Origin: Algibacter lectus | GTDB taxonomy: Bacteria; Bacteroidota; Bacteroidia; Flavobacteriales; Flavobacteriaceae | Assembly (NCBI RefSeq): GCF_900112395.1 | Contig: NZ_FOLN01000001.1 | Location: 62,001-126,000 of the forward strand | Reading direction: 5' to 3' | Length of the DNA: 64,000 nucleotides | Part shown: one piece after another, positions 32,825-45,592 of the stretch | Position numbering within the stretch: the stretch's first letter is position 1 | How the letters are laid out: every line of letters begins with the position of its first letter | Program-made: the position numbers and the translations under genes | Notes under the pieces: generated by a model | The model's database searches: none | Seen by the model: the letters and a program-made list of their open reading frames with translations, nothing else | Told to the model about the DNA's origin: nothing

Positions 32825-34348
32825 TTACAGCTTGGAGGCTACAAAATCTTCCCATTCGGCAAATTTATCTTGCCCCATAACACGCTCCATTTTTACTTGT
32901 CCGCCTTTCTTTTTGTTACTTCCACTCCAATCGTGAAAAACAGAAGGTGATACTGTGTTAACCTTTACACCTTCTAAAGCTTTAGAACGTGCCACTTTAT
33001 AATTTTTATTGGCATTCTTCAAAAATTCATCTAAAGCATTTACCAATTTATCAGTCTCTATGTTAGACTCTGTACCCAAATACCAGCAGTGGTAAAAATC
33101 ATCGTTAATTCTATTGGCACATAAGGTATATTCAGGTATTTCAATATCAAATTCCTTTTCTAGGTGTTGCACAGCATCATTCAATTTATTAACCGATAAC
33201 TGAGAACCAACAGTATTTAAAAAGAATTTTGTTCGTCCCGTAATTTTAATTTCGGCACGTTTAATATCTGTAAACTCAATAGTATCACCTATTAAATAAC
33301 GCCACGATCCTGCAACCGTACTAATTACCAAAACATAATCTTGATTAAGTTCTACCTCAGAAATAGATAACGACGGTGCATCTTGCACCAACGAACCATC
33401 GGCCTGAATGTACTCTGGCTTAAAAGGTACAAATTCAAAATAAACGCCATTATTGGTTACTAACTTCATAGCATCCGTATCTGGTCGTTCTTGGAACGCC
33501 ATAAAACCTTCCGAAGCCAAATAAGTATCAATAACCGTAATCGGCTTTCCTAAAAGGGCATTAAAACTCCTTTTATATGGACCAAAAGCTACACCTCCAG
33601 AAGTATACACTTGTAAGTTTGGCCAAATCTCATGTATATTATTTAAACCGTGATAATCTATCACTTTTTTCAGCATTAACTCCATCCAAGATGGAATACC
33701 GCTTAGTGCACCAATATCCCAATTAGCAGCGTTTTCCGCAATACGTTGTACACGTTTATCCCAATCGTCAATTTGAGCAATTTCTTTTCCTGGCTTATAA
33801 TAATTTTGAAACCAAAACGGGATATTACTGGCGCTAATACCACTAATTTCACCTTCTAGCGCATCATTATGTTCTTCAAGATCTGTAGAACTTCCCAACA
33901 TCATAATTTCTTTTTCATAAAAATCGGCCGGTAAATCAAAATTTCTTAAGGCGAGAACTTGTTGAATTCCTGCATTTCTAATAGCTTTAACCATGGCATC
34001 TGTAACCGGAATACGTTTATTTGTTTTCCCTGTAGTTCCCGAACTTAGAGCAAAATAATCTGGGCTATCTGGCCAAGTAATATCCTTTTCACCAGCTTGC
34101 ACCTTTTCCCACCATTGTTCTGTAATTTGATTGTAATCGTGAAATGGCACTTTAGCTCTAAAATCACGTTCCATAGTATCCGATTTTAGAATCTCTTCAA
34201 ATTGATAAGCTTTACCAAACTCTGTATTTTTTGCTGTTTCTAGTAAATCTTTTAGAACCTCGCGTTGTTCTTCTGCAGCATCAAATTCTGAAGAAATGAT
34301 TTCTGATGCATGAATTATTCCTTTAATTATATTTCCTATTATGGCCAT
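32825..34348 (-). CDS. GH3-family acyl-adenylating enzyme (auxin-responsive GH3-like)
   Basis: 507 residues. Motifs of the plant GH3/JAR1-type adenylate-forming superfamily: YFALSSGTTGKTNKRIPVT (phosphate loop), VYTSGGVAFGPYKRSF, YLASEGFMAFQ and YRYLIGDTIEF-like LIGDTIEFTD. Family members link acids to amino acids through acyl-AMP. Bacterial homologues are common in Bacteroidota but their substrates are not known. No membrane segment. The gene ends five bases after the stop of the convergent metallopeptidase gene. It is single and unrelated to the PUL upstream. Confidence 0.85.
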   Translation of the reverse strand: MAIIGNIIKGIIHASEIISSEFDAAEEQREVLKDLLETAKNTEFGKAYQFEEILKSDTMERDFRAKVPFHDYNQITEQWWEKVQAGEKDITWPDSPDYFALSSGTTGKTNKRIPVTDAMVKAIRNAGIQQVLALRNFDLPADFYEKEIMMLGSSTDLEEHNDALEGEISGISASNIPFWFQNYYKPGKEIAQIDDWDKRVQRIAENAANWDIGALSGIPSWMELMLKKVIDYHGLNNIHEIWPNLQVYTSGGVAFGPYKRSFNALLGKPITVIDTYLASEGFMAFQERPDTDAMKLVTNNGVYFEFVPFKPEYIQADGSLVQDAPSLSISEVELNQDYVLVISTVAGSWRYLIGDTIEFTDIKRAEIKITGRTKFFLNTVGSQLSVNKLNDAVQHLEKEFDIEIPEYTLCANRINDDFYHCWYLGTESNIETDKLVNALDEFLKNANKNYKVARSKALEGVKVNTVSPSVFHDWSGSNKKKGGQVKMERVMGQDKFAEWEDFVASKL

Positions 34349-34515
34349 ATTTACAGTGGTTTTATCGGTTAATAGCTGTTTTTAAGCGTACGTAAATTGC
34401 GTTTGAATTTAATATGAAACGCGCCACGAACTCATCTATCAAAAATCCGCCAAAACCATAGAATAGTTTAGCTGTATCAAAATAATTATTAATCCAAAGC
34501 AGAAAAAAATAGCAC

Positions 34516-34554
34516 AAAAAAACCGATGAGCCCCTGAGATTCATCGGTTTTAAA
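34516..34554. terminator. Bidirectional hairpin between GH3-like and sulfatase genes
   Basis: AAAACCGATGA and TCATCGGTTTT pair around an 11-base loop; an A-run and T-run lie at the ends. It is downstream of the sulfatase gene and upstream of the GH3-like gene on the minus strand. Confidence 0.8.
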
Positions 34555-34643
34555 ACTACTTAATCTAAAATATACTCTAATCTAAATATCGCTTTCGCGG
34601 AAAAGTTAAACATCTGTTTTATTCCTTTTCGAACTAAAGCATT

Positions 34644-36254
34644 CTACTTCTCAACTTGACTTCCCCACCAATCTTTATTTGGTTTATAATCAGGAGACAG
34701 CATCTTTTTACGTTGTTTTTCTAACCTAGGTAACAACTGCGTTCTATGGTTTTCCAAACGTTTTTTTCTAGCTGCTTCATCCCATAACGGATCCTCTTCG
34801 GCATACTGCGTATTCATGCTTTCTAACCATTCTAAAAGCTCCGTTTTTAATGATGCTGTTAATTCTTTATTACTATCTGCAACGTCATCGCGTTCCATTA
34901 AATCACTATCCAAATTGTACAATTCACTGTGTAAATCTTCCCAGTAATAAATAAGTTTCCAATTTCCTTTTCGGATTATAGAACTTGGTTCTCCGCCTTG
35001 ATTTCCATAATGTGGATAATGCCAAAACAAAGGTCTTTCATCTATAGTTTTACCCTCTAAAAGTGGTTTTAAACTCACGCCATCCATATGCGCTTGTGGT
35101 TCTAATGGTAAACCTGCTAAATCTAAAAGTGTTGGAAATAAATCGGTTCCAGAAACTGGTACATCGATATTGCTACCTTTTTGATCCATCCATGGAACAT
35201 ATACAAAATACGGAATGCGCACGCCACCTTCCCATTGATAACCTTTACCACCACGAATATCTAGCTGTGCTGTAGAAAAATTGTCACCAGAAGTCACACC
35301 TCCATTATCCGATGTGAATACTATAATAGTGTTTTTGTCTAAATCTAAATCTCTAAGCGTTTGCATTACAGTTCCAAGCGCCTCATCAACCTGCTCAATC
35401 AAACCTGCATAAACGGGATTATCTTGATGTTTTCGAGCTGGTAAAACACGTTCCATTTTAAATCCATTTTCATCAATTCCCATTTTCTCCGCCTTATCTC
35501 TATATTTTTTCCATTTTTCTTCAGAAGTTTGAATAGGCGCATGAACTGCGTAAAACGATAAATAAGCTAAAAAAGTAGTGTCTTTATTTTTTTCTATAAA
35601 CTTTGAAGTTTCTTTGGCAAGCTTCATAGATAACGTCATCCCTTTTTCTTCAGGTAAGTTTGTTAAGTTAGGGTTTTTAAACGGCGAAAAATAACCGCCA
35701 TTTGGTCCTCCAGATTTGTTTCCTCCTTGGTTAACATCAAAACCATGATCGGTTGGCAAAGAGTGTTGCTCTTTACTTCCTAAATGCCATTTACCAGCAA
35801 AAAATGTGCTGTACCCTCCAGCTTTAAAGGCTTCTGGCAACGTAAGCGCATCGAGATCTAAATGTTGTTTAAAATCTGGTGGTAATAATTTTGTATATCG
35901 GTTTTTGGCTTTCCAACCCTGTCCAGATTGAGCACCTTCGTATTGCGTGATACCATGTCTCGCTGTAAATTGTCCGGTAAGCAAACTTGCTCGTGACGGA
36001 CTACACACCGTACATGTGGCATAACCATTTGTAAAAATAGTTCCTGATTTTGCAATTTTATCAATGTTCGGCGTTTCGTAATAATCACTTCCCATAACGC
36101 TTAAATCTTGATAGCCTAAATCGTCTACCAATACAAATAGCACATTGGGCTTCTTAGGTTCAACTTCTGCTTTTTCAGATTTACAAGACGTAAAAACCGT
36201 ACTCCCTAAAGTTAAAGCGAGTACCAAATATTTCGATGCTTTTTTTAATTTCAT
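34644..36254 (-). CDS. S1-family sulfatase lipoprotein
   Basis: 536 residues. A lipoprotein signal ends at VFTSC (Cys24). The alkaline-phosphatase-like sulfatase fold follows: NVLFVLVDDLGYQDLSVMG carries the metal-binding Asp pair, the formylglycine site is Cys84 in VCSPSRASLLTG, FAGKWHLG provides Lys and His, and FTSDNGG the later metal ligands. The Cys is oxidised to formylglycine, and the enzyme removes sulfate esters from sugar. It lies in the PUL but is transcribed separately: a terminator separates it from the GH2 gene. The exact SulfAtlas subfamily is not assigned. Confidence 0.9.
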   Translation of the reverse strand: MKLKKASKYLVLALTLGSTVFTSCKSEKAEVEPKKPNVLFVLVDDLGYQDLSVMGSDYYETPNIDKIAKSGTIFTNGYATCTVCSPSRASLLTGQFTARHGITQYEGAQSGQGWKAKNRYTKLLPPDFKQHLDLDALTLPEAFKAGGYSTFFAGKWHLGSKEQHSLPTDHGFDVNQGGNKSGGPNGGYFSPFKNPNLTNLPEEKGMTLSMKLAKETSKFIEKNKDTTFLAYLSFYAVHAPIQTSEEKWKKYRDKAEKMGIDENGFKMERVLPARKHQDNPVYAGLIEQVDEALGTVMQTLRDLDLDKNTIIVFTSDNGGVTSGDNFSTAQLDIRGGKGYQWEGGVRIPYFVYVPWMDQKGSNIDVPVSGTDLFPTLLDLAGLPLEPQAHMDGVSLKPLLEGKTIDERPLFWHYPHYGNQGGEPSSIIRKGNWKLIYYWEDLHSELYNLDSDLMERDDVADSNKELTASLKTELLEWLESMNTQYAEEDPLWDEAARKKRLENHRTQLLPRLEKQRKKMLSPDYKPNKDWWGSQVEK

Positions 36255-36643
36255 AAACTTTTATAACTGTTTTTATTTATCTCAATGAAATAGCTCCCAA
36301 AAGCTATTTTTTTATTTTAATTTAATTACTGTTCTAGCTCTAAATATAAACAATCTACAACCATTAAAAAACTGCCTTCAACAAACAAAAATTAAAGGCA
36401 GCAATTATACTTAAACTAAAACAAAACAAACAAGAAGGTTTAATCTCCTTAGAGGTGAATTCCCCTTGCATCATATCAAAAATAAGGCGTTTTAATATTT
36501 TAAAATTCTCAAATATGGGTTCAAAATGAATCAAAAAAGCTCTATAAGCATGATTTACTATGCTAATAGAGCTTTTTTTAGTTTTATATCTATTTTAAAT
36601 TTTCCTAAAAGGAAAAATATACTCGATAACTTAAATTAGAAAA
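36255..36643. other. 389-base intergenic region with one terminator
   Basis: It contains the terminator of the GH2 operon (36533-36578) and the sulfatase gene's promoter region. No reading frame or RNA gene was found. Confidence 0.6.
36533..36578. terminator. Hairpin terminator of the GH2 operon
   Basis: AAAAAAGCTCTAT pairs with ATAGAGCTTTTTTT, and an inner AGCAT/ATGCT stem extends it. It ends the operon that runs down from the sulfatase at 47074. Confidence 0.85.
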
Positions 36644-39600
36644 TTATCTAATAATAATTTCATCAATAAACAATCCTTTATCTTCTACTGTTTCTATCTT
36701 AATCGTATTAGCACCACGGTCTATTTTAATAGGTAATTTAGCTTTACTCCATGCTTTACCCATGTTGCTAGAATTTGGTAAAAACAATTTATCGTTAACC
36801 ACTTTTCCGTTTACAGTAACTTTTATAAAAGTCCCAGCAGCTTCCTTTAATTTTATACTATAACGCATATACAAATCGGCAGGACCTGCACCGCCATCAT
36901 TCTCTTGATACCAAGATACAGAAGCGCCTTGGGCCTTATTCATACTAACAAAACCTTTGCCTTTAAAGTTTGCTCCAATAGTAATTATCTTAGCATTATT
37001 AAGCGTGGCTTCCTCAGCTTGCTCTCCTATTTGTTCTCCATCTCCTGTGTTTTTGTTCCAAGTAAAACCTTCATTTTCACCAAAACGTTCTTCTAAAATT
37101 TGAGTTTCAACACCATCAACAACAATTAATGCTTTAACGGTAGTTTCTTTTTCAATTTTAAAACTGTTTTGATATTTACTAGAACTTATAGTTGGCACAT
37201 TGCCATTTACAGTATAAAACACGTCAATTTTAGGGTCTACTTTATCACCTCTTAAATTAATAATTTCTGTATCAATACTTACCAAGTTAGAAGTGATTTG
37301 TTTTTTCTCACCTAAAATACAACTCGCTAACAAATTAATAGCTCCATTTTGGTCTGTAGACTCAATATAAGCACGTGTTAAACCGTAAAATGCTGTTCTG
37401 TGATTAGGACCAACATGTTGCTCTACATCTACCGGACTACCGTTATCTAGCGCTTTAATTTTACCAGCGCCCAAAACGTTAAAGTACGTTCTGTTTTCCC
37501 CGTAAGGATAAAAAACACCTAAACTATCGGTTGTAGAAACACGTACTTGTACAATATCCTGACTGCTATTACCAAGTGGTTCACCATCTATAGATAATTG
37601 TATTTTTGAAGGTTGTGCCGCGGTTTGTACAATTTCTTCTGAAACTACTTTTCCTGCTTTATAACCTACAGCTTTTAAAGTTCCTGGTTGCCATTTTACC
37701 ATCCATTGGCATTGCATTTCATCCCAAGCTGTGCCAGGTTTTAATTTTCCTAATGATGTGTTATTGAAAAACAATTCCACTTCGTCACAATTAGAGTATG
37801 CCCAAACCGGAATTTCGGTATTTAAAACCACTTTTGGATGTGTCCAGTGTGGTAAAACATGTACCATTGGCTCATTTGTCCATTGACTTTGATATAAGTA
37901 AAATAAGTCTTTTTCAAAGTTAGCTAAATCAATTGCTCCACCCATAAACGCCTTAAACGGCCAGCCACCATGTACATAACCAGCTTCGCCAATATAATCG
38001 TAACCCGTCCAACGGAACGATCCTGCGTAGGCCGGAATATCGCGAAGTTGTTCGATGTTTAATCTAGAAGACACACGCACTGTAGCATTATCATAACTAG
38101 AATTAAATATTTGTTTTCTATTTTTTCTATCTAATTCATCTACCCAATCGTGAGTAAAGACTTCTTCTTCTGTTAAATCAGGAAGTTCGTATGGTCTTTG
38201 ATTTTTATTAGGATATCCATCTCTAAACCATGTTTTTGTTCGGTAAAAACCGCGAACTTGCCAAGTATGCGTGTTTTCTGTTCCTATAAAAACTTTTCCT
38301 TTTTGCTTTTCAGTTAAATTTTCTAAATACCCTTGCTTTTCACTACTTCCGTTTACACCTAAAACATTCATAAAATCAGAACCTGAATGTCCAGATGTTA
38401 CAGGTCTTGTTGGATCTAGGAGGTTACATTGTGCTACTAAATCTTTAGCAATAGCCCCACGGGTTTCGTTACCAACACTATAAATTACTATGGATGGATG
38501 GTTTCTATCACGCTTAATCCAATCGGTTAAATCTTTCTTCCACCACTGATCAAAAAAATGAGCACCATAATCGTTTTTGGCTTTTTTCATCCATCCATCG
38601 AAAATTTCGTCCATGACTAACATCCCAATTTCATCACAAAGCTCATAAAATATAGGCGTTTGTGGATTGTGAGATGTTCTAATGGCGTTTACCCCCATAT
38701 CTTTTAATTGCTGAATTCTAAATCGTAAAATTTTATCGGGCACCGCAGCCCCTAAAGCCCCGGCATCTTGATGATTACAAACGCCTTGAAGTTTGACATT
38801 TTCACCATTAATCCACATACCCGTTTCGGCAATCCATTCAATATCACGAACACCAAATTTAGTTTCCACAACGTCAACTAATTTATCATTCACCAATAAT
38901 TCACTTTTTAGAGTGTATAAATAAGGCGTTTCGGTAGACCAAAGATTTGGCTTTGAAATAGCCAATTCTGTTTTAGCTGTAGCACTAAGATTCTCAATTT
39001 TTTCATCAGAAGATGAAACGACTACTCCACTTTTATCAAGTATTGATGTTACTAAAACTGCATTTTTAACCTGCTCGTTTTCTGGAGAAAATTCCGTTTC
39101 AACAAAAACCTGATTGCTTTTGGTTGTTACAAAAATACCATCGCGAGCAATGTTTGTTTTATTTTTTACATCAATCCAAGTGTGAGCATAAATTCCGCTA
39201 CCGGTATACCAACGCGCTGATGGTTGTTTGTCGTTATCCACATGCACTGCAAAGGTAATTTTATTAGCATTTTCGGCAATTTCACTAATATCGTAAGCGA
39301 AAGACACCCAACCATAAGGTCGGTTGCCTAATTTTACACCATTGGCCCAAACCGTGCTATTCATAAACACACCATCGAAAGCAATTTCAACTTGTTTACC
39401 TTTCCATGAACTTGGTACATCAATGGTTTTTCTATACCAACCAAAACCTGCCGGTAAGTAGCCACATTGCGCTCCCATAGGGTTACTTTCATCGTATTCA
39501 CCTTCAATACTCCAATCGTGAGGTACATTTACGGTTTGCCAATTTGCATCATTAAAACCGACAACTTCGGCACCTTTAATATTCTCTTGGATAAATTTCC

Positions 39601-39730
39601 AATCGGCATCAAAACTAGTTCGTAATCGTGTTTCTATCGTACTACTTTCCTCTTTACAACCAACTAGACATAAGTATAGCAAACTGAAAAGAACAAGCGA
39701 TATTTTAATATTTTTAATTTGTTTTAGCAT
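36644..39730 (-). CDS. GH2-family glycosidase with DUF4982, lipoprotein
   Basis: 1028 residues. A lipoprotein signal ends at CLVGC (Cys25). A GH2 sugar-binding sandwich (about 40-180) and immunoglobulin-like domain (about 185-300) precede the TIM-barrel. Catalytic acid/base is Glu422 in SVGNETRG and the nucleophile is probably Glu485 in FIGTENTHTW. Then follow a DUF4982-like beta domain (about 645-720) and C-terminal sandwich modules. It is a beta-galactosidase- or beta-glucuronidase-type enzyme. It ends a four-gene operon after a LacZ-like GH2; the different architecture suggests a different linkage. Confidence 0.85.
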   Translation of the reverse strand: MLKQIKNIKISLVLFSLLYLCLVGCKEESSTIETRLRTSFDADWKFIQENIKGAEVVGFNDANWQTVNVPHDWSIEGEYDESNPMGAQCGYLPAGFGWYRKTIDVPSSWKGKQVEIAFDGVFMNSTVWANGVKLGNRPYGWVSFAYDISEIAENANKITFAVHVDNDKQPSARWYTGSGIYAHTWIDVKNKTNIARDGIFVTTKSNQVFVETEFSPENEQVKNAVLVTSILDKSGVVVSSSDEKIENLSATAKTELAISKPNLWSTETPYLYTLKSELLVNDKLVDVVETKFGVRDIEWIAETGMWINGENVKLQGVCNHQDAGALGAAVPDKILRFRIQQLKDMGVNAIRTSHNPQTPIFYELCDEIGMLVMDEIFDGWMKKAKNDYGAHFFDQWWKKDLTDWIKRDRNHPSIVIYSVGNETRGAIAKDLVAQCNLLDPTRPVTSGHSGSDFMNVLGVNGSSEKQGYLENLTEKQKGKVFIGTENTHTWQVRGFYRTKTWFRDGYPNKNQRPYELPDLTEEEVFTHDWVDELDRKNRKQIFNSSYDNATVRVSSRLNIEQLRDIPAYAGSFRWTGYDYIGEAGYVHGGWPFKAFMGGAIDLANFEKDLFYLYQSQWTNEPMVHVLPHWTHPKVVLNTEIPVWAYSNCDEVELFFNNTSLGKLKPGTAWDEMQCQWMVKWQPGTLKAVGYKAGKVVSEEIVQTAAQPSKIQLSIDGEPLGNSSQDIVQVRVSTTDSLGVFYPYGENRTYFNVLGAGKIKALDNGSPVDVEQHVGPNHRTAFYGLTRAYIESTDQNGAINLLASCILGEKKQITSNLVSIDTEIINLRGDKVDPKIDVFYTVNGNVPTISSSKYQNSFKIEKETTVKALIVVDGVETQILEERFGENEGFTWNKNTGDGEQIGEQAEEATLNNAKIITIGANFKGKGFVSMNKAQGASVSWYQENDGGAGPADLYMRYSIKLKEAAGTFIKVTVNGKVVNDKLFLPNSSNMGKAWSKAKLPIKIDRGANTIKIETVEDKGLFIDEIIIR

Positions 39731-39788
39731 ATTATTTCTAACATTTTTATCCTTTACGTCTAATGAAAAACCATAAGGCCTATCAACT

Positions 39789-42950
<3,162 letters not shown>

Positions 42951-42963
42951 TTAGTGGTTCTCT

Positions 42964-45564
42964 TTATTTTGTTGCAATATGTTGATTTACCAGAGCACTT
43001 TCTAACGTTTTACCTTGTTTAGTAATGAATGCTTTTATGGTATAATTTGAATTTTGTTTCACTTTTGACAAAGGAATAAAGGCCTGAAATTGCTTGGTTT
43101 CTTCAGGTCCTCGTGTACCTTCAATTTTAATATCTTCTACATTTAAATAAGATACATTATTGATAATGATACCAAAAGCGTCATTTTCCTTTAGTTGAAG
43201 TTTATTAAGTTTCACCTTTACAAGATAACCGTCTTCTTTAGTTTCAACAACTTGAATAGTAATTTTATCATTGTTTTCTGCTGAAAATGCCGTGGCTATA
43301 TTTGGATAAAAATTACTTTCACCAGCATCGGTTAACCCTTTTACGGTGTAATAATATTGCTTATCATTTACGATATTGTTATCCAGAAAAACGGTGTCTT
43401 TTACAGCCGTCGAAATTTTAGTAAACTCATGCAACTTCTCACCACGATACACATTATAGCTTGTGCCTTCCAAGACTTGATCTTGTCTATGCCATTTCAC
43501 CTCAATGATATTTGATGATATTTTTACAGCTGAAACATTGCGCGGACTAAACGGTATTCTAGAAGATACAGTAACGTTTTCCTTATCGGAAGCTTCGCCT
43601 CTACCTAAACCGTTGTATGCTGTAACTGTGAATTGATAATCTGTTTGGTCCTTTAAACCTTCAATACGGTAACCGAAAACATTATCGGTATCAATCTCTA
43701 TGTCTTTTCCGTTTTCATCAACATAGTGTATTAAATAACCTTTGGCGTTTGCAACACTTTTCCAAAAAAGGGTAACACTATAATCCCGTCTTGAAACTTT
43801 AAAAATTTCAGGTTGTTCCGGTTTATTGAATGTTACTGAAACCACATCTGAGATTGGACTTTCGATAGCTTTATTTAATGCTTGTAGCTTAAAATAATAC
43901 GGTTTTCCTTTCTCTACTGCTTCAACCAAAATGGCTGTTTTGTTTTTTACAGTAATCGACTTATTTAAATTTAAAGCATCTGTACCATAATAAACTTTAT
44001 ACGCTGTAGCTAAACCAACTTCTCCCCAATTTAACTGGATTCCATTTTTCTCAATACTTGCTTTATAAATAGTTGGTTGCGTAAGTGCACTGGAATTCGT
44101 TTTCCATTTACTAACCGAAATACTAAATGGTTTTACAGTTATAAGTCCGTTTTTATATGTAGTTTCCTGAATATCTGGGTTTCTCGTTTTCAAAACATCG
44201 GCAGAAATATAGTTCGTTAATAAAGTTTCTTTTAATGGTGTGCCGTTAATATTAACTTGAAACTGATTAGATTCTTCACTTCTATTCGTAATCACTAAAT
44301 AATTAAAGCCATTATTCCCTTTGTAGGTTTGCACAAACATACCATTTGCTTCTATGCCTTTTAATCCCGGAACTTGTACCATTTTAGAGATATCGGTTTT
44401 ATATAAGAAATTAGAGTTATTAGTAGCCTCATGATATATTTTTAAAGTTTTACCTTCTATATCACGATGAATACCTGTATTAATGGTATCGGTATCTATT
44501 TGCTGATTATTTTTAAAAGCGTCTTCTAACAAATTATTTTTATTTACCGCAGGCAAAAACTTGTTACTAACCTCGTGCGCTGCAACATAAGTGGTGTTGG
44601 TGTGTTGCAACTGACGCATAATATATTCCACGTTATAAATACCCGAATAAATACCATTTAACGGACTATTCCATACACCAAATTCGGTGATAATCATGGG
44701 TGCACCTTTCCAAGTATAATCTTCTATTTCCGACATTGCCGACGGACTTGTCGCTTCTATTAATTTGGTGTTTGCCCGTTTATAAGCTTGCTCTAACGTT
44801 TCTTTTTTTCCGGTATGTGGTGCGTAAGAATGCTTTGAAAACGTATTCCAGTAAGCACCATTGGTTTTTTGAAATTTATTAATCTCTTTCATAAAAGTCC
44901 ATACACCATCCCAAGTATAATTCAAGGCTAATTTAGCATCTGGCAGCACTTCTTGAATAGCCTCGGCATAAGGCTGCATTTTTGCCGCATAATCATAACC
45001 ATCATTCCACCAATATCTATTTCTATTTGGCACGTAAAAATAGGGTTCGTTACAAAATTGCCAAGTTTCAACTTTAATATTATTGTTTTTACAAAAGCGT
45101 GCCAATTCCATCACCATTTCTGGAGTTTCAGAAAAAGCATTCACCGTAATCACTAGTTTTCCGTTGATTTCACTTAATAAATGATATAAATCGGTAACGC
45201 GATGTGGACCTTTAACTTCCGTAAAGCGATGTCCTTTTAAATAAGGTTTTTGGTGATCGAACATGGCAATATAATCCAAATCATACTGTCCTGTTGCACT
45301 ACTAAAAGCATCGCCCATTGTGCCAGAAAAATAACGTAACCAACCTGGTTTTAGCTCTTTTACTGAAGCTACAAAATCGGGATGTGTATAACTCCAAACT
45401 TTATCGGCTATACGCACATTGAAGCCACTTGCACCATTTTTAATAGCATGACCAGTTGTGGTATCTATATTTATAGATTCCGGATTTTGCGCATATATTG
45501 AAGCGGTTTGCACAAGGCAAACCGCTAAAACCAATTGTATGATTTTCACTTTTTTAAAAGCCAT
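42964..45564 (-). CDS. Clan GH-A glycoside hydrolase with FN3 repeats
   Basis: 866 residues with an N-terminal signal peptide. The first ~490 residues form a TIM-barrel with a small beta-sandwich. The likely acid/base is Glu173 in WQFCNEPYF and the nucleophile is Glu294 in IITEFGVWNS, the layout of GH39/GH79/GH86-type enzymes. Three FN3-like domains (about 495-780) and a further beta-sandwich follow. I could not place it in a single GH family. Its context (two GH2, two sulfatases) suggests a sulfated galactan or a related algal glycan. Confidence 0.75.
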   Translation of the reverse strand: MAFKKVKIIQLVLAVCLVQTASIYAQNPESINIDTTTGHAIKNGASGFNVRIADKVWSYTHPDFVASVKELKPGWLRYFSGTMGDAFSSATGQYDLDYIAMFDHQKPYLKGHRFTEVKGPHRVTDLYHLLSEINGKLVITVNAFSETPEMVMELARFCKNNNIKVETWQFCNEPYFYVPNRNRYWWNDGYDYAAKMQPYAEAIQEVLPDAKLALNYTWDGVWTFMKEINKFQKTNGAYWNTFSKHSYAPHTGKKETLEQAYKRANTKLIEATSPSAMSEIEDYTWKGAPMIITEFGVWNSPLNGIYSGIYNVEYIMRQLQHTNTTYVAAHEVSNKFLPAVNKNNLLEDAFKNNQQIDTDTINTGIHRDIEGKTLKIYHEATNNSNFLYKTDISKMVQVPGLKGIEANGMFVQTYKGNNGFNYLVITNRSEESNQFQVNINGTPLKETLLTNYISADVLKTRNPDIQETTYKNGLITVKPFSISVSKWKTNSSALTQPTIYKASIEKNGIQLNWGEVGLATAYKVYYGTDALNLNKSITVKNKTAILVEAVEKGKPYYFKLQALNKAIESPISDVVSVTFNKPEQPEIFKVSRRDYSVTLFWKSVANAKGYLIHYVDENGKDIEIDTDNVFGYRIEGLKDQTDYQFTVTAYNGLGRGEASDKENVTVSSRIPFSPRNVSAVKISSNIIEVKWHRQDQVLEGTSYNVYRGEKLHEFTKISTAVKDTVFLDNNIVNDKQYYYTVKGLTDAGESNFYPNIATAFSAENNDKITIQVVETKEDGYLVKVKLNKLQLKENDAFGIIINNVSYLNVEDIKIEGTRGPEETKQFQAFIPLSKVKQNSNYTIKAFITKQGKTLESALVNQHIATK

Positions 45565-45592
45565 AAATTAAGATTAATCGCTTATTAAATTT

